A stretch of DNA of 64,000 nt from Paenibacillus sp. DMB20 (GTDB lineage: Bacteria > Bacillota > Bacilli > Paenibacillales > Paenibacillaceae), in the NCBI RefSeq assembly GCF_000987955.1, contig NZ_LAZU01000018.1, forward strand, positions 62,001 through 126,000. Direction: 5' to 3'. The notes beneath the pieces were generated by a model. The model saw only the letters and a list, made by a program, of their open reading frames with translations, searched no databases and had not been told where the DNA came from. Numbering within the stretch: the first letter of the stretch is position 1; each line of letters starts with the position of its first letter. Below, one piece after another: positions 1-9,697 of this stretch. The position numbers and the translations under genes were made by a program.

Positions 1-452
1 CGGCGGTGTACGGCCGCAGCACGCTTGAGAATTCTTCCTTTATCGCCAGCGGCGTGAATCCGGATCCGGGCGTACACGGGAGAGGATTCGTATCGAGGCT
101 TAGCGGTTCTACCGCAGAGTTTCTAAGCATGTGGATTCTGATGATGGCCGGAAAAAGCATGTTCAGCTATGAAAACGGAAGGCTGGAGTTGACCCTGCAG
201 CCGATCCTGCCGGGCTGGCTGTTCGACGAGCGGGGCGAGGTGTCGTTTAAATTCCTTGGCCGCGTGGCCGTGACATACCGGAATGAGCGCAAGGCGGACA
301 CGTTCGGTCCGCAAGCGGCCGTCGTCTCGGACATGAAACTGAGAGCAAGGGATGGCAGCGAGATTGCCGTGAAGGGGAACAGGGTCTCCGGGGAGCTGGC
401 CGAAGCGGTAAGAAGCGGGGATGTCGTTTCCATTCAAGCAACCTTAAAGTAG
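1..452 (+). CDS. C-terminal fragment of a carbohydrate phosphorylase-like protein (GH94/GH161-type)
   Basis: The frame is open from the window edge (first full codon at base 3) to the stop at 450-452, so only the last 149 residues are present. The opening stretch contains YGRSTLENSSFIAS and NPDPGVHGRGF, followed by a beta-rich tail. This resembles the C-terminus of large cellobiose- or glucan-phosphorylase-like enzymes, which split beta-glucosidic bonds with phosphate. The assignment comes from recalled family sequence and is moderate. It could also be another GH-type (alpha/alpha)6-barrel protein. No terminator is obvious after it. Confidence 0.5.
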   Translation, partial: AVYGRSTLENSSFIASGVNPDPGVHGRGFVSRLSGSTAEFLSMWILMMAGKSMFSYENGRLELTLQPILPGWLFDERGEVSFKFLGRVAVTYRNERKADTFGPQAAVVSDMKLRARDGSEIAVKGNRVSGELAEAVRSGDVVSIQATLK

Positions 453-499
453 CCCCAAAAGCCGTTCAAAAAAAAATCCGACAATTTCCCTGGTCATTA

Positions 500-528
500 T
501 TTAAAAATGGTCAAACTCTTGGTACAAT
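500..528 (+). promoter_or_regulatory. Probable sigma-A promoter of ddh
   Basis: A -10 hexamer TACAAT lies at 523-528 and a weak -35 TTTAAA at 500-505, with 17 bases between. The AAGGAGG ribosome site and ddh start codon follow within 30 bases. The -35 match is poor. Confidence 0.4.
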
Positions 529-557
529 AGCGGAAGTCAAATATAAGGAGGCGTAAT

Positions 558-1535
558 ATGACACAAAAGATAAGAGTGGGGATTGTAGGATACGGTAACC
601 TTGGCCGCGGGGTAGAAAAGGCCATCAAGCAAAATTCCGATGTTGAACTGACGGCCGTATTTTCCCGGCGCAATCCTGAAGGGGTAGCCTCGGAAGCGAA
701 AGCCGTACATATATCCGAGTTGGAAAGCTACAAGGATCAAATCGACGTTCTGATTCTTTGCGGCGGTTCGGCTACGGATCTGCCGGAGCAGGGACCTGCA
801 TTGGCCGGCCGGTTCCATACCGTTGACAGCTTCGATACCCATGCCAAAATTCCGTCTTATTACGAAAGTGTGGATGCTGCCGCGCGCCAGGGCGGAAAAG
901 TCAGCGTCATCTCGACCGGATGGGATCCGGGATTGTTCTCCTTGAACAGACTTCTGGCTGAAGCGGTGCTTCCGGAAGGCAAGGAATATACCTTCTGGGG
1001 CAAAGGCGTCAGCCAAGGCCATTCCGACGCGATCCGCCGCGTTGCCGGCGTAAAGAACGGCGTCCAGTACACCATTCCTCGCGAAGAAGCGGTTCAGCGC
1101 GTACGCAGCGGGGAGAACCCTGAACTCAGCACCCGCGAAAAGCATCTCCGCGAATGCTTTGTGGTTGCCGAAGAGGGGGCCGACCAAGCCGCGATCGAAC
1201 GTGAAATTAAGGAAATGCCAAACTATTTTGCAGACTACGATACCATCGTCAACTTTATCAGCGAGGACGAGTTGAAGCGCGATCACTCCAGCATGCCGCA
1301 TGGCGGCATGGTGCTTCGAAGCGGACGTACGGGAGAAGACAGCAAGCAAATTATCGAATTCGGGCTGACGCTTGACAGCAACCCGGAATTTACGGCTAGC
1401 GTGCTTGTGGCATATGCCCGTGCCGCCTATAAGTTGGGACAAGCCGGCGAATCGGGAGCCAAAACCGTCTTTGATATTCCGTTCGGAATGCTCTCGCCGA
1501 AATCGGCGGAGCAGCTTCGCAAGGAGCTGTTATAA
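558..1535 (+). CDS. ddh: meso-diaminopimelate D-dehydrogenase
   Basis: This 325-aa cytoplasmic oxidoreductase makes meso-2,6-diaminopimelate from tetrahydrodipicolinate, ammonia and NADPH, giving a one-step route to the peptidoglycan and lysine precursor. The N-terminal Rossmann motif GYGNLG is at residues 11-16. The later STGWDPGLFSLNR and MPHGGMV stretches are characteristic of the family, and the length is normal. The start is fixed by AAGGAGG at 545-551. It has its own promoter and terminator, so it is probably transcribed alone. Its presence suggests the dehydrogenase variant of the DAP pathway, used here instead of or beside the acylase branches. Confidence 0.93.
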   Translation: MTQKIRVGIVGYGNLGRGVEKAIKQNSDVELTAVFSRRNPEGVASEAKAVHISELESYKDQIDVLILCGGSATDLPEQGPALAGRFHTVDSFDTHAKIPSYYESVDAAARQGGKVSVISTGWDPGLFSLNRLLAEAVLPEGKEYTFWGKGVSQGHSDAIRRVAGVKNGVQYTIPREEAVQRVRSGENPELSTREKHLRECFVVAEEGADQAAIEREIKEMPNYFADYDTIVNFISEDELKRDHSSMPHGGMVLRSGRTGEDSKQIIEFGLTLDSNPEFTASVLVAYARAAYKLGQAGESGAKTVFDIPFGMLSPKSAEQLRKELL

Positions 1536-1564
1536 TAGAAGAAATGCCGCATTAATAAGGCTGG

Positions 1565-1595
1565 CGCCCGTTCCTTTAAGGAGCGGGCGTTTTTC
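1565..1595 (+). terminator. Rho-independent terminator after ddh
   Basis: A GC-rich inverted repeat (left arm 1565-1576, right arm 1578-1589, one G-T pair) is followed by a T run from 1590. Confidence 0.85.
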
Positions 1596-1718
1596 TCTCG
1601 AAAAACGCCATCGTCCCCATTTCATAGGACAACGGAGCGTTTTTAACCCGGCTTCCGGCAGCCAATGGCAGGATAGGAGCATGGGACCTTGCGGCATATT
1701 GAAAACAAATCCATAATA

Positions 1719-2400
1719 ATGAAGTGTGCATACATAGAAACCAAGCCCCAAACGGGGTTGACATGGAGGAATGTTGTGCAGCTTGTTGCCATGCTGACGA
1801 TGCTGATTGATCATGTCGGACTTGTTTTTTTTCCCGGAGCAGGAATTGTGGAGAATTATCGGACGCATTTCTTTTCCGCTGTATGTTTATGCGCTGGTCC
1901 TGGGTTATGAGAGAACCTCGTCTCGCCCTCGTTATCTGTATCGTCTGGGAGTCATCGCCACGGTATCTCAAATCCCCTACCAGCTTGCGCTTAATCCTGA
2001 CGGCCTGAATGTGGTTGTCTCTCTACTCGCCGGGGCGCTCGTATTGCAGGTACTGGAACGTACCGGATCTTTCCTGATGTCTGCCGTGATCGTAAGCACG
2101 GCGGGGGTTGTGATGGATCTGCTGCCATTTGATTACGGAGCCTACGGTCTGCTGTTGGTCGTGATATTCCGTTACGCCCGTTCGCACATGCTTGTCCTTT
2201 GGCACCTGATGCTCAACGTGCTGTACCTTTTCTTAAACGGCTGGGACTTGCAAATGTGGAGCCTGTTTCCGACCCTCATGATTGCCTACGGTCCTTGGAT
2301 AGCGCATCGTCTTGAGAGCGTGAGAGTCAGCCCGTGGGTATGGAGATCCTTTTATCCGCTCCATTTGGCGGTGATCGCGGCGGTTCAATGGCTGAAATAA
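1719..2400 (+). CDS. TraX-like multipass membrane protein (frameshift in T8 run)
   Basis: The N-terminal half (from ATG 1719, with VVQLVAMLTMLIDHVG) and the rest (from EQELWRIIGRISFPLYVYAL) lie in different frames that join inside the T run at 1825-1832. Removing one T gives one 226-aa protein of about six to seven membrane segments. The repaired sequence has the ML-IDH-G and R-ISFPLYV signatures of the TraX family, named for F-pilin N-acetylation. In Gram-positives these are usually lone membrane proteins of unknown role. A single-base assembly error is the likeliest cause of the break. The start is uncertain because no strong ribosome site is visible. Confidence 0.75.
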
Positions 2401-2508
2401 CAGGGGTGGCAGATTCGAACGGAAAGCGGATACAGGTTTTGGTTCGATCACATGTTTTTTTGCGATTATCAATAGAACACCGGTTGATGGATGAGAGGAG
2501 AAGGGGTC

Positions 2509-2928
2509 ATGCTGGAGGTTGGAATAGCCGTATGTTTGATCATGCTGGGGGCAGCGGGTTATTTGGCATACCGGAATTCAAGGTTGATTGCCGAAATGAA
2601 ACAGGATTCATACATTCCGCCGCCTTCGTCTGAATATACCGTTTATATGACAACGGAATTTTCCGAAGAGGATCTGAAGACCCTGGTGCCGCTCGGGTTC
2701 ATGGAATACCGGGATGCGGACGGCGTCAAGAAAGCCGGATTGTGCAGGATACGGCACGATAGCGAAGGCGATTTAAAGCTTGAGGAAGCGGGAATGATGC
2801 TCCTGCGCCATATCCGGCAGGCCCGTGAAAAAGGAACCTTTATTTCCTACCGCTCGGAAACGGAGGCTTTAACATCCGATGCCGAACGGAAAATGGCAGA
2901 CCGTTTGGCGGAAGCCGCCGCGAAATGA
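2509..2928 (+). CDS. Hypothetical protein with N-terminal membrane anchor
   Basis: This 139-aa protein starts at ATG 2509, 8-10 bases after AGGAGAAGGGG. That is preferred to an in-frame ATG at 2491, which lies inside the ribosome site. Residues 3-21 (VGIAVCLIMLGAAGYLAY) form one membrane segment. The rest is a soluble, charged alpha/beta domain that ends in a helix rich in Ala and Glu. I do not recognise a family. It reads in the same direction as the macrodomain gene 77 bases downstream, so the two may be cotranscribed. Confidence 0.6.
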   Translation: MLEVGIAVCLIMLGAAGYLAYRNSRLIAEMKQDSYIPPPSSEYTVYMTTEFSEEDLKTLVPLGFMEYRDADGVKKAGLCRIRHDSEGDLKLEEAGMMLLRHIRQAREKGTFISYRSETEALTSDAERKMADRLAEAAAK

Positions 2929-3005
2929 AATAACATTACGAAAACGGGGTCAGATTCCCCTCCTGCAGGGTAATGAAAGGATAATGCCGAAAGGAGAATA
3001 CCCGG

Positions 3006-3566
3006 ATGAAAACGATAATAATCGGAAGGACATCGGTCTCCGTTCTTGCGGGCGATATTACGGTCTGGTCAGGCGACATCATTGTCAATGCGGCAAATTC
3101 CGGCCTTCTTGGCGGAACCGGCGTCGACGGAGCCATTCATCGGGCCGGCGGACCGGAAATCATGGAGCAATGCAAGGAAATCCGCAAACTGCAGGGGGGA
3201 TGCCCGCCGGGGCATGCCGTCATCACGAGCGCCGGCAACCTGGACGTCAAACACGTCATCCATACGGTAGGCCCGATCTGGGAAGGGGGCGGGCATGGGG
3301 AAGAGCTTGTATTAGCGGAGTGTTACCGCAGCAGCCTGCAGCTTGCAAATGAGGTCGGTGCCAGCAGCATCGCTTTTCCCAACATCAGCACGGGGATTTA
3401 CGGCTATCCAAAGGCTCCTGCCTGCGATATTGCGTTAAAAGCGGTAACCGAATATCTAAGGGAGGACCAAGCCGATAATCGGCTGGAGAGAGTTGACTTT
3501 ATCTGCTTTGATACGGAAAATGCCGAATTATACGCTAATCGGCTGGACCGGTATGCATTGGGTTGA
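3006..3566 (+). CDS. Macrodomain protein (O-acetyl-ADP-ribose deacetylase / ADP-ribose hydrolase type)
   Basis: The 186-aa protein is a single macrodomain. NAANS at residues 28-32, GGTGVDGAIH at 36-45 and the substrate loop ISTGIYGYP near residue 124 are the ADP-ribose-binding motifs of the YmdB/MacroD class. That class removes O-acetyl or ADP-ribosyl groups and acts on ADP-ribose metabolites in the cytoplasm. Length is typical. A ribosome site (AAAGGAG, 2991-2997) precedes the ATG. Substrate cannot be judged from sequence. Confidence 0.88.
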   Translation: MKTIIIGRTSVSVLAGDITVWSGDIIVNAANSGLLGGTGVDGAIHRAGGPEIMEQCKEIRKLQGGCPPGHAVITSAGNLDVKHVIHTVGPIWEGGGHGEELVLAECYRSSLQLANEVGASSIAFPNISTGIYGYPKAPACDIALKAVTEYLREDQADNRLERVDFICFDTENAELYANRLDRYALG

Positions 3567-3623
3567 ATTTGGCGGGATTCGGCCATAGAAGGTGTCCTTC
3601 GGATACCGTTCCATTAAAAGTAA

Positions 3624-3821
3624 TTACATATGGTATTTGCCGTCCGGTTCGTTCAGCACCCATTCAAGCATCATGATCATATCCTCCAGCCGGGCGGCTT
3701 GCTGGTTTAGATTGCGGCGTTCCGCGCTTTCCTCTGGCAGAGGTTCAAGCCGGGCCTGAAGCATTTTCTTTTGTTGGGTCAATTCATTGATTTTGGATTG
3801 GATTTGATTCGCGGTTCTCAT
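3624..3821 (-). CDS. Small coiled-coil protein, unknown function
   Basis: This 65-aa, charged, helical protein has heptad-like spacing (IQSKINELTQQKKMLQARLE). The start at 3821 is chosen because GAAAGGATG lies the right distance upstream; longer in-frame starts lack a site. It converges with the macrodomain gene and diverges from rpiA. I do not recognise a family. It could be a small structural or sporulation-associated peptide, but nothing in the sequence proves that. Confidence 0.5.
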   Translation of the reverse strand: MRTANQIQSKINELTQQKKMLQARLEPLPEESAERRNLNQQAARLEDMIMMLEWVLNEPDGKYHM

Positions 3822-3919
3822 CGCTAACATCCTTTCGTATCGTTTGGGATCTAGTCTATTATACCTCCGGATGGGGCAATGTTTAACTATAGGCAATGCA
3901 TGTACAAGGAGGGATTCGG

Positions 3920-4601
3920 ATGAACATGAAAAAAAATCGCTGCCGACAAGGCTGTCGAACTCGTTAAAGATGGGATGAAAATCGGACTGGGCACCGGTTC
4001 AACCGCCTATTGGGCCATTTTGAAAATAGGCGAGCTCGTAAGGGCCGGCCTGCATATCCAAGCTGTGGCCACCTCCATCGCTTCGGAGAAGCTTGCCGTG
4101 GAGCAGGGGATTGCGTTGACCCCTTTGGAGCGGATCGGGCGGCTGGATCTGACCATTGACGGGGCGGACGAGCTGGATCCGCAGCTGCGATTGGTCAAAG
4201 GAGGCGGAGGGGCCCTGCTCCGGGAGAAGATCACCGCCTTTCACAGCGACAGGCTCATTATCGTTGCCGATGAAAATAAGGTTGTTTCCGTTCTCGGGGC
4301 CTTCCCTCTGCCGGTAGAAATCGTTCCTTTTGCCAAGGAGTGGACGAGTGAAGCGATCGAGCGTTTAGGATGCACCGTTCGCCTGCGAAGAGAAGACGGC
4401 GGCCAATTGTACAGGACCGATAACGGCAATTACATCGCGGACTGTCATTTTGATGTTATAAGTTCTCCCGAGCAGCTTCAAAAACAACTAAGCCTCATTC
4501 CGGGGGTCGTTGAGCACGGTCTGTTTCTTGGCATGGCAGACTTGGCGTATATCGGCCGCGCAAGCGGGGAAGTCGAGGTTTACCGTAAACAGGGCATTTA
4601 A
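3920..4601 (+). CDS. rpiA: Ribose-5-phosphate isomerase A (frameshift in A8 run)
   Basis: The enzyme interconverts ribose-5-phosphate and ribulose-5-phosphate in the pentose phosphate pathway. ATG 3920 follows AAGGAGGG (3906-3913). After nine bases the frame breaks in the A run 3929-3936, and removing one A gives a 226-aa protein of normal length. The motifs are all present: GLGTGSTAYWAI (phosphate loop), DGADELD and KGGGGALLREK. No other lesion is visible, so the gene is probably intact in the organism. Confidence 0.9.
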
Positions 4602-4633
4602 ACAGAGGATTGATTATTCGGAGGTAATGGTGG

Positions 4634-5089
4634 ATGTCGCATAATTCAGAGCATGAAGAATTGTCATTATATTTGTTGGTGGTACTCGCCCGTGCCTATA
4701 ACTCGGTCATGGGCCACTCCAACCGCAGCATCCAAAGCCACGGTTTGAATTCGACCGAATTCGGCGTGCTGGATGTGCTCTATCATAAAGGACCTCAGCC
4801 TCTGCAGAAGATTGGTGAAAAGGTACTGATCTCGAGCGGAAATATTACGTATGTCGTCGATAAATTGCAGAAGAAAAATTTGCTTGTACGCAGAGCCTCC
4901 TCGGAGGACCGCCGCGTGATATATGCAGAACTGACGGAGGAGGGGACCCGGCTGTTCGAACGTATATTTCCGGGACACAAAAAGAAAATCGAGGAAGCGG
5001 TCAGCGGACTGACCGAGGAGGAAAAGCGGCAGGCTGCGGCTTTGCTGCGGAAACTCGGCACAACCGCGCAGAACAATCCTTTGCGATAA
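4634..5089 (+). CDS. MarR-family transcriptional regulator
   Basis: This 151-aa winged-helix regulator has the MarR layout: N-terminal dimer helix, the HTH (LQKIGEKVLISSGNITYVVDKL), the wing ending in SSEDRRVIYAELTEEG, then a C-terminal dimer helix. The DRRVIYAELT wing is a family hallmark. GGAGGTA at 4620-4626 supports the start. It sits 26 bases upstream of a GNAT gene, which it may control. The ligand is unknown. It resembles MhqR/OhrR-type sensors, but no diagnostic cysteine is present. Confidence 0.85.
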   Translation: MSHNSEHEELSLYLLVVLARAYNSVMGHSNRSIQSHGLNSTEFGVLDVLYHKGPQPLQKIGEKVLISSGNITYVVDKLQKKNLLVRRASSEDRRVIYAELTEEGTRLFERIFPGHKKKIEEAVSGLTEEEKRQAAALLRKLGTTAQNNPLR

Positions 5090-5115
5090 CATAATGAAAC
5101 GAAAGGTGAATGGAT

Positions 5116-5544
5116 ATGATTAAGGATATTTCTTACCGGCTGGATGATTTGGAAGTCAAGGAGCTGCTTGCCTACGCCGTTTTTCCTGATCCGGAATCCC
5201 TGGAAACGGCCGTTGAAGCGTATCGTAAGCCGAATGGCCTTGAACTTTATGGGTATGAGGAAGAGGACGTTCTGGTTGGGCTGATCGGCGTCGATCTGAC
5301 GGACAAGGAGATGACCATCAAGCATATAGCGGTTACGCCGGAAAACCGCGGCAAGGATTACGGACGCGGCATGATCATGGAACTGATGCTTCAGAAAAAA
5401 CCGGATGTGGTCATTGCGGAGACCGATGAAGAATCGGTCGGTTTCTACCGCAGCATCGGCTTTCAGATTTACAGCCTGGGCGAACGCTTTCCTGGTGTGG
5501 AGAGGTTTCGCTGCGTGTACGAAGTGGAGGAAGAAGAAAGCTAA
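5116..5544 (+). CDS. GNAT-family N-acetyltransferase
   Basis: The 142-aa protein has the acetyl-CoA site of GNAT enzymes: the beta-4 strand MTIKHIAVTPENRGKDYGRG followed by a helix, and the late FYRSIGFQIYSLGERFPG motif. The ATG at 5116 has AAAGGTG eight bases upstream, while the ATG at 5110 is too close to it. It probably shares an operon with the MarR gene before it and ends at a strong terminator. The substrate is unknown; small amines or protein N-termini are both possible. Confidence 0.83.
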   Translation: MIKDISYRLDDLEVKELLAYAVFPDPESLETAVEAYRKPNGLELYGYEEEDVLVGLIGVDLTDKEMTIKHIAVTPENRGKDYGRGMIMELMLQKKPDVVIAETDEESVGFYRSIGFQIYSLGERFPGVERFRCVYEVEEEES

Positions 5545-5628
5545 CGGTCAATAACGACAGACCGGTACCCGCAGCACGATTGCCTGATTGCATATCGGAT
5601 AGAGCTGAATAAGCATGATTTGAAAAGG

Positions 5629-5652
5629 ACGCCGTAAGGCGTTTTTTTTTTT
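5629..5652 (+). terminator. Rho-independent terminator after the GNAT gene
   Basis: The stem is ACGCC (5629-5633) with GGCGT (5638-5642), followed by an 11-base T run. Confidence 0.8.
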
Positions 5653-5657
5653 AGATA

Positions 5658-5730
5658 TCAGAAAGTATAAACTTCGAAGCATGGGCCTTCCTGATCGCAA
5701 GAAAAACTTCCGCTAAATGCGGTCTGTCTT
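5658..5730. repeat. Intergenic repeat, copy 1
   Basis: Starting just past a terminator, this stretch shares GAAAGTATA, GCATG, and AAGAAAAACTTCCG in the same order and similar spacing with 10,668-10,735. It ends in a small hairpin CCGCTAAATGCGG. It carries no gene and looks like a short dispersed intergenic repeat. Confidence 0.45.
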
Positions 5731-5787
5731 CTGAGAAAATACGTCGATAGACGTTTTTTCTTTTTGGTGAGGACGTATGGTAAATAT

Positions 5788-5816
5788 TTGACATTCCATT
5801 TGGAAAGATATATAGT
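5788..5816 (+). promoter_or_regulatory. Sigma-A promoter of the MarR-MMPL operon
   Basis: A perfect -35 TTGACA (5788-5793), a 17-base spacer and -10 TATAGT (5811-5816) are present. Confidence 0.8.
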
Positions 5817-5828
5817 TTCAAGATGAAA

Positions 5829-5847
5829 TAGTTTGAATATAAAACTA
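5829..5847. promoter_or_regulatory. Likely MarR operator
   Basis: An inverted repeat, TAGTTT at 5829-5834 and AAACTA at 5842-5847, lies just downstream of the -10 box. MarR proteins commonly block their own promoter at such 18-20 bp palindromes. A half-site copy (TAGTTTCAAGATGAAA) starts at 5813. Confidence 0.55.
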
Positions 5848-5868
5848 CTTGTCCGGGAGGGAAACACC

Positions 5869-6340
5869 ATTCATTTAAACAACGCGGAAAGCTGGATCAA
5901 ACGTTACATCGACGCGGACATGAAGGTAAGCAGGCGCATTAATGCCGATATCCGCGAAGCGATCGGCATTGATATCACGAGGGAGCAGCACCAGGTTCTG
6001 TGCCTGATTCACAATCGCGAACGGTGCACGTCCACTTTTTTTGGCGGATGTTCTGTTTGTCGGGAAGAGCTCGATTACGTCCATTGTCAATCGCCTGGCG
6101 GAGCGGGGCTGGATAGAAAGGGAACGTGACGAAGGCGACCGAAGAGTCGTTTATTTGACGCTGACGGAGGAAGGCCGGAAAATCCACCGCAAGGCCGAGC
6201 TGCATCTCCAGTCGCTGGTGGCGTCTTATCTGACCCATTTCGATGAAGGCGAAGTCGAGCATTTTATTACGCTGTATGAGAAGCTGGCGATGCTTTTGCA
6301 GGAGCAGGGAGGGGAGCAGGGACATGAAAACGATACTTAA
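5869..6340 (+). CDS. MarR-family repressor of the adjacent MMPL exporter (frameshift in T7 run; non-ATG start)
   Basis: The two halves (WIKRYIDADMKVSRRINADI... and ...KSSITSIVNRLAERGWIERERDEGDRRVVYLTLTEEG) are in different frames that meet in the T run 6036-6042. Removing one T gives a 156-aa MarR protein with a normal HTH and wing. The best ribosome site, GGGAGGG at 5855-5861, is followed seven bases later by ATT at 5869. The only canonical start in frame is TTG 5833, inside the operator and without a site. The gene overlaps the MMPL start by 17 bases. The arrangement matches B. subtilis ydgG-ydgH. Confidence 0.78.
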
Positions 6341-9300
6341 GGCTAAATGGGCGGTCATTGTTCTTTGGCTGGCCGCAACCGTTATATTGCTGTTTACCGC
6401 TCCGTCCATGAGCGATCTCGTCCGGGAGAAGGGACAGCTGCGCGTGCCGGACGGTTATACCTCGGCCCATGCCGCCGAAATCCTGAAAGAGATGAATGCC
6501 GACAAGGGCGGCGCGCATTTGGTTCAGTCCGCGATGGTGTTCTACGATGCTGACGGTTTGGGGGAAGACGGGAAGAACAAGGTGAAGCGGGCGGTCGCGG
6601 ATCTGAAGGCCAATCGGAAAGAACTTGGCATCGACTCCATCATGAACCCTTTTGACGAGCCGGCTCTGGAAGACAAGATGATTTCCAAAGACGGAAAGAC
6701 GATCATGATCGCTATCTCCGCAGACACCGATAAAATGCCCGTCAAGAAGCTTCGGGCCAAAATCCATGAATCCCTCGGGGATATCGGCGTTGATTATTAT
6801 TTGACGGGAAGCGAGCTGATTAACGAGGATACGATTCAAGGCTCGGAAGACGGGCTCAAAAAGACGGAATATATTACGATTATCTTCATTCTCGTCATTT
6901 TGTTTGCGGTTTTCCGTTCTTTCGTGGCTCCGCTGGTTCCGCTCCTGACCGTAGGGATCAGTTATTTGGTATCGCAGTCGCTTGTGGCGTTTTTTGGTGG
7001 ATACCGTGGATTTTCCGCTGTCTACCTTTACGCAAATCTTTATGGTGGCCGTGATGTTCGGGATCGGTACCGACTATTGCATTCTGCTGATCAGCCGGTA
7101 CAAAGAGGAGTTGATGCGCCGGGAAAGCACGTCTGCCGCGATTGTGGAAACATACAGAACCGCCGGAAAAACGGTATTTTTCTCGGGGCTGGCCGTCCTG
7201 ATCGGCTTCCTGTCCATCGGGCTGTCGCAGTTTATTCTTTACCGTTCGGCTGTTGCGGTGGCCGTCGGAATCGCGGTTATGCTCGCGGCGCTGTTTACGG
7301 TCGTCCCGTTCTTCATGGCGGTGCTCGGCAGCAAGCTGTTCTGGCCATCCAAGGGTTCGCTTGAGCATAAAGAAAGCCGCGTATGGGGCCTTGCCGGCTC
7401 GTTCTCGCTGAAACGCCCGCTTGCGGCGCTTTTGATTGTAGCCGCCATATGTTTGCCTTTCCTGGTCACCTATGACGGAAAGCTTTCTTTTAACAGCATG
7501 GAGGAGATCAGCGAGGATTATGAGTCCGTCAAAGGGTTTAATTTGATCGAAGCCGGATTCGGCGCAGGCCAATCCATGCCGGCTACGGTTGTGATAAAGA
7601 ACGATGACCGGATGGATACGGGAGAATATATGGCTTTAACCGAAAAGATCTCCCGCGAACTGCTCAAGGTGAACGGGGTTGATGCCGTACGCAGCCTCTC
7701 CCGTCCGGCGGGGGACGAAATAAAGGATTTTCAAATCTCCAAGCAGGTGGAAACCTTAGGCGAAGGACTGGACCAGACGAACGGCGGCTTGTCCGAAATT
7801 CAAAAAGGGCTTTCCGAGGCCAGCAAGCAGCTGAGCCAGAACGAACCGAAGCTTAAACAGGCTGCCGAAAGCAGCGGCAAGCTGACGCAGGGAACCGCCG
7901 AGCTTAAGCAGGGCATCGGCCGGCTGGAGGATGCGCTAAGGAAGATTCAGGACGGAATTCAAAGCGGATCTGCCGGAGCCGGCGAGCTGAAAAGCGGCCT
8001 CCAGCAGGCGAAGAAAAGCGCGCAGCAGCTTGCGGCTGCCAATGAGCAGCTGCTTGGAGGATACCGTCAGGCAGCTCAAGGCGTAGGTGCCCTCGGCAAA
8101 GCCATGGGAGACGTCCAGCAGCAGCTGAACGGCGTTGCCCGGGCTTTAAGCGGGCTTGAGGCCTCCTTCGGACGATTGGAGTCGGCCCGGCCCGAACTGC
8201 TCCAAGACCCGGATTATTTAACGATCCGCGGAACGGTGGGCGAAACGGGCAAAGGGGCTTCACAGCTCGCTGCGGGACTGGGCCAGATGCAGAAGCAAAC
8301 GGTGCAGGCGGCTGACGGCTTAAAGCAGGCCAACGAAGGTTTCGCTGCTGCAGCTTCCGGTCAAAAAGCATTGGCGGGGGGCTTCGACCGGCTGATCGCG
8401 GGAATATCGGCTCTGCAGAACGGACTTGATCAAGCTGCAGCCGGGCAAGGCCAGGTTGTAAGCAAACTGCCGTCCATTCAAGCAGGAATGACCCAACTGG
8501 AGGGTGGTCAGAAGCAGATTCAGGAAGGCTTTGGACAGCTGTCAGGACAGCTTGGAGAATTGACGGCGGGACTTGACAAGAGTGCCAAGGGCCTCGCCGA
8601 GATTAGCGGCGGCCTGAATTCGGCCCAGGATTACCTTACGCAAATTCAAAGCGCGCCGGACAAAGAACTGACCGGTTTCTTCATTCCGCAAGAGGCGCTC
8701 GAAAATCCGGATATGCAGCGCGCTTTCGACAACTACTTGTCGCCGGATCGAAAAATCATGACATTGGATGTCGTTTTTGACGGAAATCCGTATGCGGCCG
8801 AAACGCTCGGTAGCATTAAGAGCCTTGAGGATTCCGTGGCGCGTGCGGTCAAAGACAGCAAACTCGAAAACGCAGAGATCGCCATCAGCGGCGTAACGAG
8901 TACGCATGCGGATCTAAAGCGGATATCCGACGAAGATTACAGCCGGACGGTTGTCCTGATGCTGGGCGGCATTCTGCTCATTTTGATCGTACTGCTCCGC
9001 TCCGTCATCATGCCTCTGTATCTTATGGTCGCTTTGGTGGTTACGTATTACGTATCCATGGGAATGACGGAATTCGTGTTTGTGGATGTGCTCGGATATT
9101 CCGGCGTTACCTGGGCGACTCCGTTTTTCGGCTTTGTTATGCTTACCGCCCTGGGAGTGGATTACAGCATCTTCCTCATGGACCGTTTCAACGAAAACAA
9201 AACGATGGACGTACAGGAAGGCATCTACCATGCGATGCGGAATATGGGAACCGTAATTCTGTCCGCCGTCGTGATTTTGGGCGGGACCTTTGCGGCGATG

Positions 9301-9489
9301 TATCCGTCGGGGGTCCTGTCGATGATGCAAATTGCAACGGTCGTGCTTACCGGACTGTTCCTGTATGCATTGATATTCCTGCCTTTCTTCGTGCCTGTCA
9401 TGGTCAAACTGTTCGGGCAAGCGAACTGGTGGCCTTTCGGCGTGAAGGATCAGGCGGAATCCAACCAATCGCGGGATATCCATCTTTAA
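6324..9489 (+). CDS. MMPL/RND-type membrane exporter with long internal coil (YdgH-like; frameshift in T6 run)
   Basis: Removing one T from the run 6990-6995 joins the first part to FLVDTVDFPLSTFTQIFMVA and gives a 1054-aa protein. It has two MMPL halves, each with an N-terminal TM, an extracytoplasmic domain and a bundle of TMs (GIGTDYCILLISRYKEE, and near the end GVDYSIFLMDRFNEN). Between them, residues ~475-770 are a long Gly/Gln/Ala-rich heptad-like region (LKQGIGRLEDALRKIQDG) like the coils of YhgE/Pip proteins. It is probably an efflux or lipid-export protein repressed by the MarR gene it overlaps. The substrate is unknown. A terminator follows at 9570. Confidence 0.88.
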
Positions 9490-9569
9490 AGATCATCAGT
9501 TTTAGCAACCGGGGCGGTATACCATGATGCCCGGCCATGCCGGAAGACGGGTATATCATTTGTTAAAGC

Positions 9570-9605
9570 GGCAGGCGGCCGAGTTTAAGCCGTCTGTCCT
9601 TTTTG
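9570..9605 (+). terminator. Probable terminator after the MMPL gene
   Basis: A ten-pair stem (9570-9579 with 9589-9598, two G-T pairs) is followed by CTTTTTG. Confidence 0.65.
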
Positions 9606-9697
9606 TTTGCACGAAAAAAGGATAAGATGGATAAAGGTGTTTTTCGCAGATCATTCAATCCAACGAAAACAGCAGGATAATGACGGAGGTACGACAG

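Noticed and set aside
537..1442. 301-codon frame on the minus strand opposite ddh
   Set aside because: It lies entirely over a clear ddh gene, has no ribosome site, and its composition is that of a reverse-strand shadow.
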